In this document: positions 63,578 through 64,000 of the stretch, in pieces
Layout of the letters: every line of letters starts with the position of its first letter
Numbering within the stretch: position 1 is the first letter of the stretch
Source: Leptospira sp.
GTDB lineage: Bacteria; Spirochaetota; Leptospiria; Leptospirales; Leptospiraceae
DNA length: 64,000 nt
NCBI GenBank assembly: GCA_027533185.1
Contig: JAPZTS010000006.1
Location: 1 to 64,000, forward strand
Direction: 5' to 3'
Translations under genes and position numbers: made by a program
The notes under the pieces: model-generated
What the model saw: the letters and a program-made list of their open reading frames with translations, nothing else
The model's database searches: none
What the model was told of the DNA's origin: nothing

Positions 63578-64000
63578 TGAAACGATTCTTGATCTTCCTG
63601 TTTTTTCTATTCTCTTGTAGAGAGGGAACCGAACTGCAAAAAAAGGAAAACGAGGAGCAATCCGCTTGGATGTTTACAATTGCAATTTTACGATCCCAAG
63701 GGAATTGCAAAATTAAGGAATTTAAAAATGAAACTGAAAATGTTTCATGTGATCGGCGACCTAGAGGACTTTGTACGGTAGAAGAAAAAATTCTTTCCCA
63801 AGGCGAGATCAGCAAACAAATTTCCGATGCCCGAAAAATCACAGATTCGAACACGAATTGTTTAGAATCAGTAATTGCTTCTGAAATTTTAAATCTCAAA
63901 CCAACAACAGAAACGGAAAAAATGGAAATCTACTCTAAATTTTTATACGAAACAATCAATTCATGTGAAGAAATAGGATTGCTTTTATCGGAAGGAGAAC
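63577..64000 (+). CDS. Putative lipoprotein, 3' end outside window (partial)
   Basis: 141 codons visible, starting with ATG that overlaps the receptor stop by one base (TAATG). Signal peptide MKRFLIFLFFLFSC with Cys14 as lipidation site. The mature part is charged with six further cysteines within the first 125 residues (NCKIK, SCDR, LCTVEE, NCLES, SCEE), which suggests a disulfide-bonded or metal-binding extracytoplasmic domain. No family recognised. Probably a companion of the TonB receptor. Confidence 0.7.
   Translation, partial: MKRFLIFLFFLFSCREGTELQKKENEEQSAWMFTIAILRSQGNCKIKEFKNETENVSCDRRPRGLCTVEEKILSQGEISKQISDARKITDSNTNCLESVIASEILNLKPTTETEKMEIYSKFLYETINSCEEIGLLLSEGE

Noticed and set aside
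1..64000. tRNA, rRNA, transposase, integrase or phage genes
   Set aside because: Looked for on both strands by motif and by gap inspection. None seen.

Overview
The window reads as a piece of spirochaete chromosome, most probably Leptospira and probably one of the saprophytic species. The grounds are inference from content: moderate to low GC, many exported proteins with loose spirochaetal lipoboxes (LFSC, FSSNC, FIGC), a CHASE2-cyclase, MetZ-type methionine synthesis, a short-form HisG, a TonB-dependent receptor, and the fixed order of the housekeeping clusters. No rRNA, tRNA, CRISPR, transposase, integrase or phage gene was found. Coding density is high; only 22593-23009 exceeds 300 bases without a gene.

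Left part (1-4349, + strand): the tail of a rhodanese-like lipoprotein, a terminator, then a compact run of four exported proteins: a small secreted protein, an outer-membrane beta-barrel, a rhodanese-like lipoprotein that lacks the catalytic cysteine, and a five-haem cytochrome c lipoprotein. This looks like an undescribed envelope module for redox or sulfur chemistry. metZ (- strand) converges on it. From 16303 down to 5583 a tightly packed - strand series holds lolC/E, lolD, a McsA/McsB-like zinc-finger arginine-kinase homologue, clpC, a membrane protein, a TPR protein, mtaB and a three-gene MacAB-type exporter.

Middle part (16319-44266): two membrane-protein genes (+), then a long - strand backbone that keeps the usual bacterial order aroA / cmk-rpsA-TPR-hisG / rpmF-plsX-fabG / acpP-rnc-nudix-aroB-mscS-MORN. 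Two accessory modules interrupt it: a GAF-PAS histidine kinase between aroA and cmk, and a 5.9 kb island between fabG and acpP. The island carries a second rhodanese lipoprotein (with the cysteine), a duplicated DUF1538 membrane protein translationally coupled to a protein of three PII-like domains, and a coiled-coil membrane protein built of 33-bp repeats. A large protein with a degenerate cyclic-nucleotide fold, small unknowns and dxs follow.

Right part (44274-64000): a CHASE2-cyclase, trpBA, and the classic rpsB-tsf-pyrH-frr-uppS-cdsA-dxr-rseP-proS cluster on the - strand. Two GC-rich structured intergenic elements (48736-48824 and 58321-58440) stand out. Past the second is a paralogue of the coiled-coil protein, now built of 54-bp repeats. 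The + strand end holds a GTG-started membrane protein, an ETHE1-like persulfide dioxygenase, a TonB-dependent receptor and the start of a lipoprotein.

Two themes link the regions. One is sulfur handling at the envelope: three rhodanese lipoproteins, an ETHE1-like enzyme, MetZ and a multihaem cytochrome. The other is protein quality control by a compact McsAB-like/ClpC pair. Both are inferences from gene content and adjacency.
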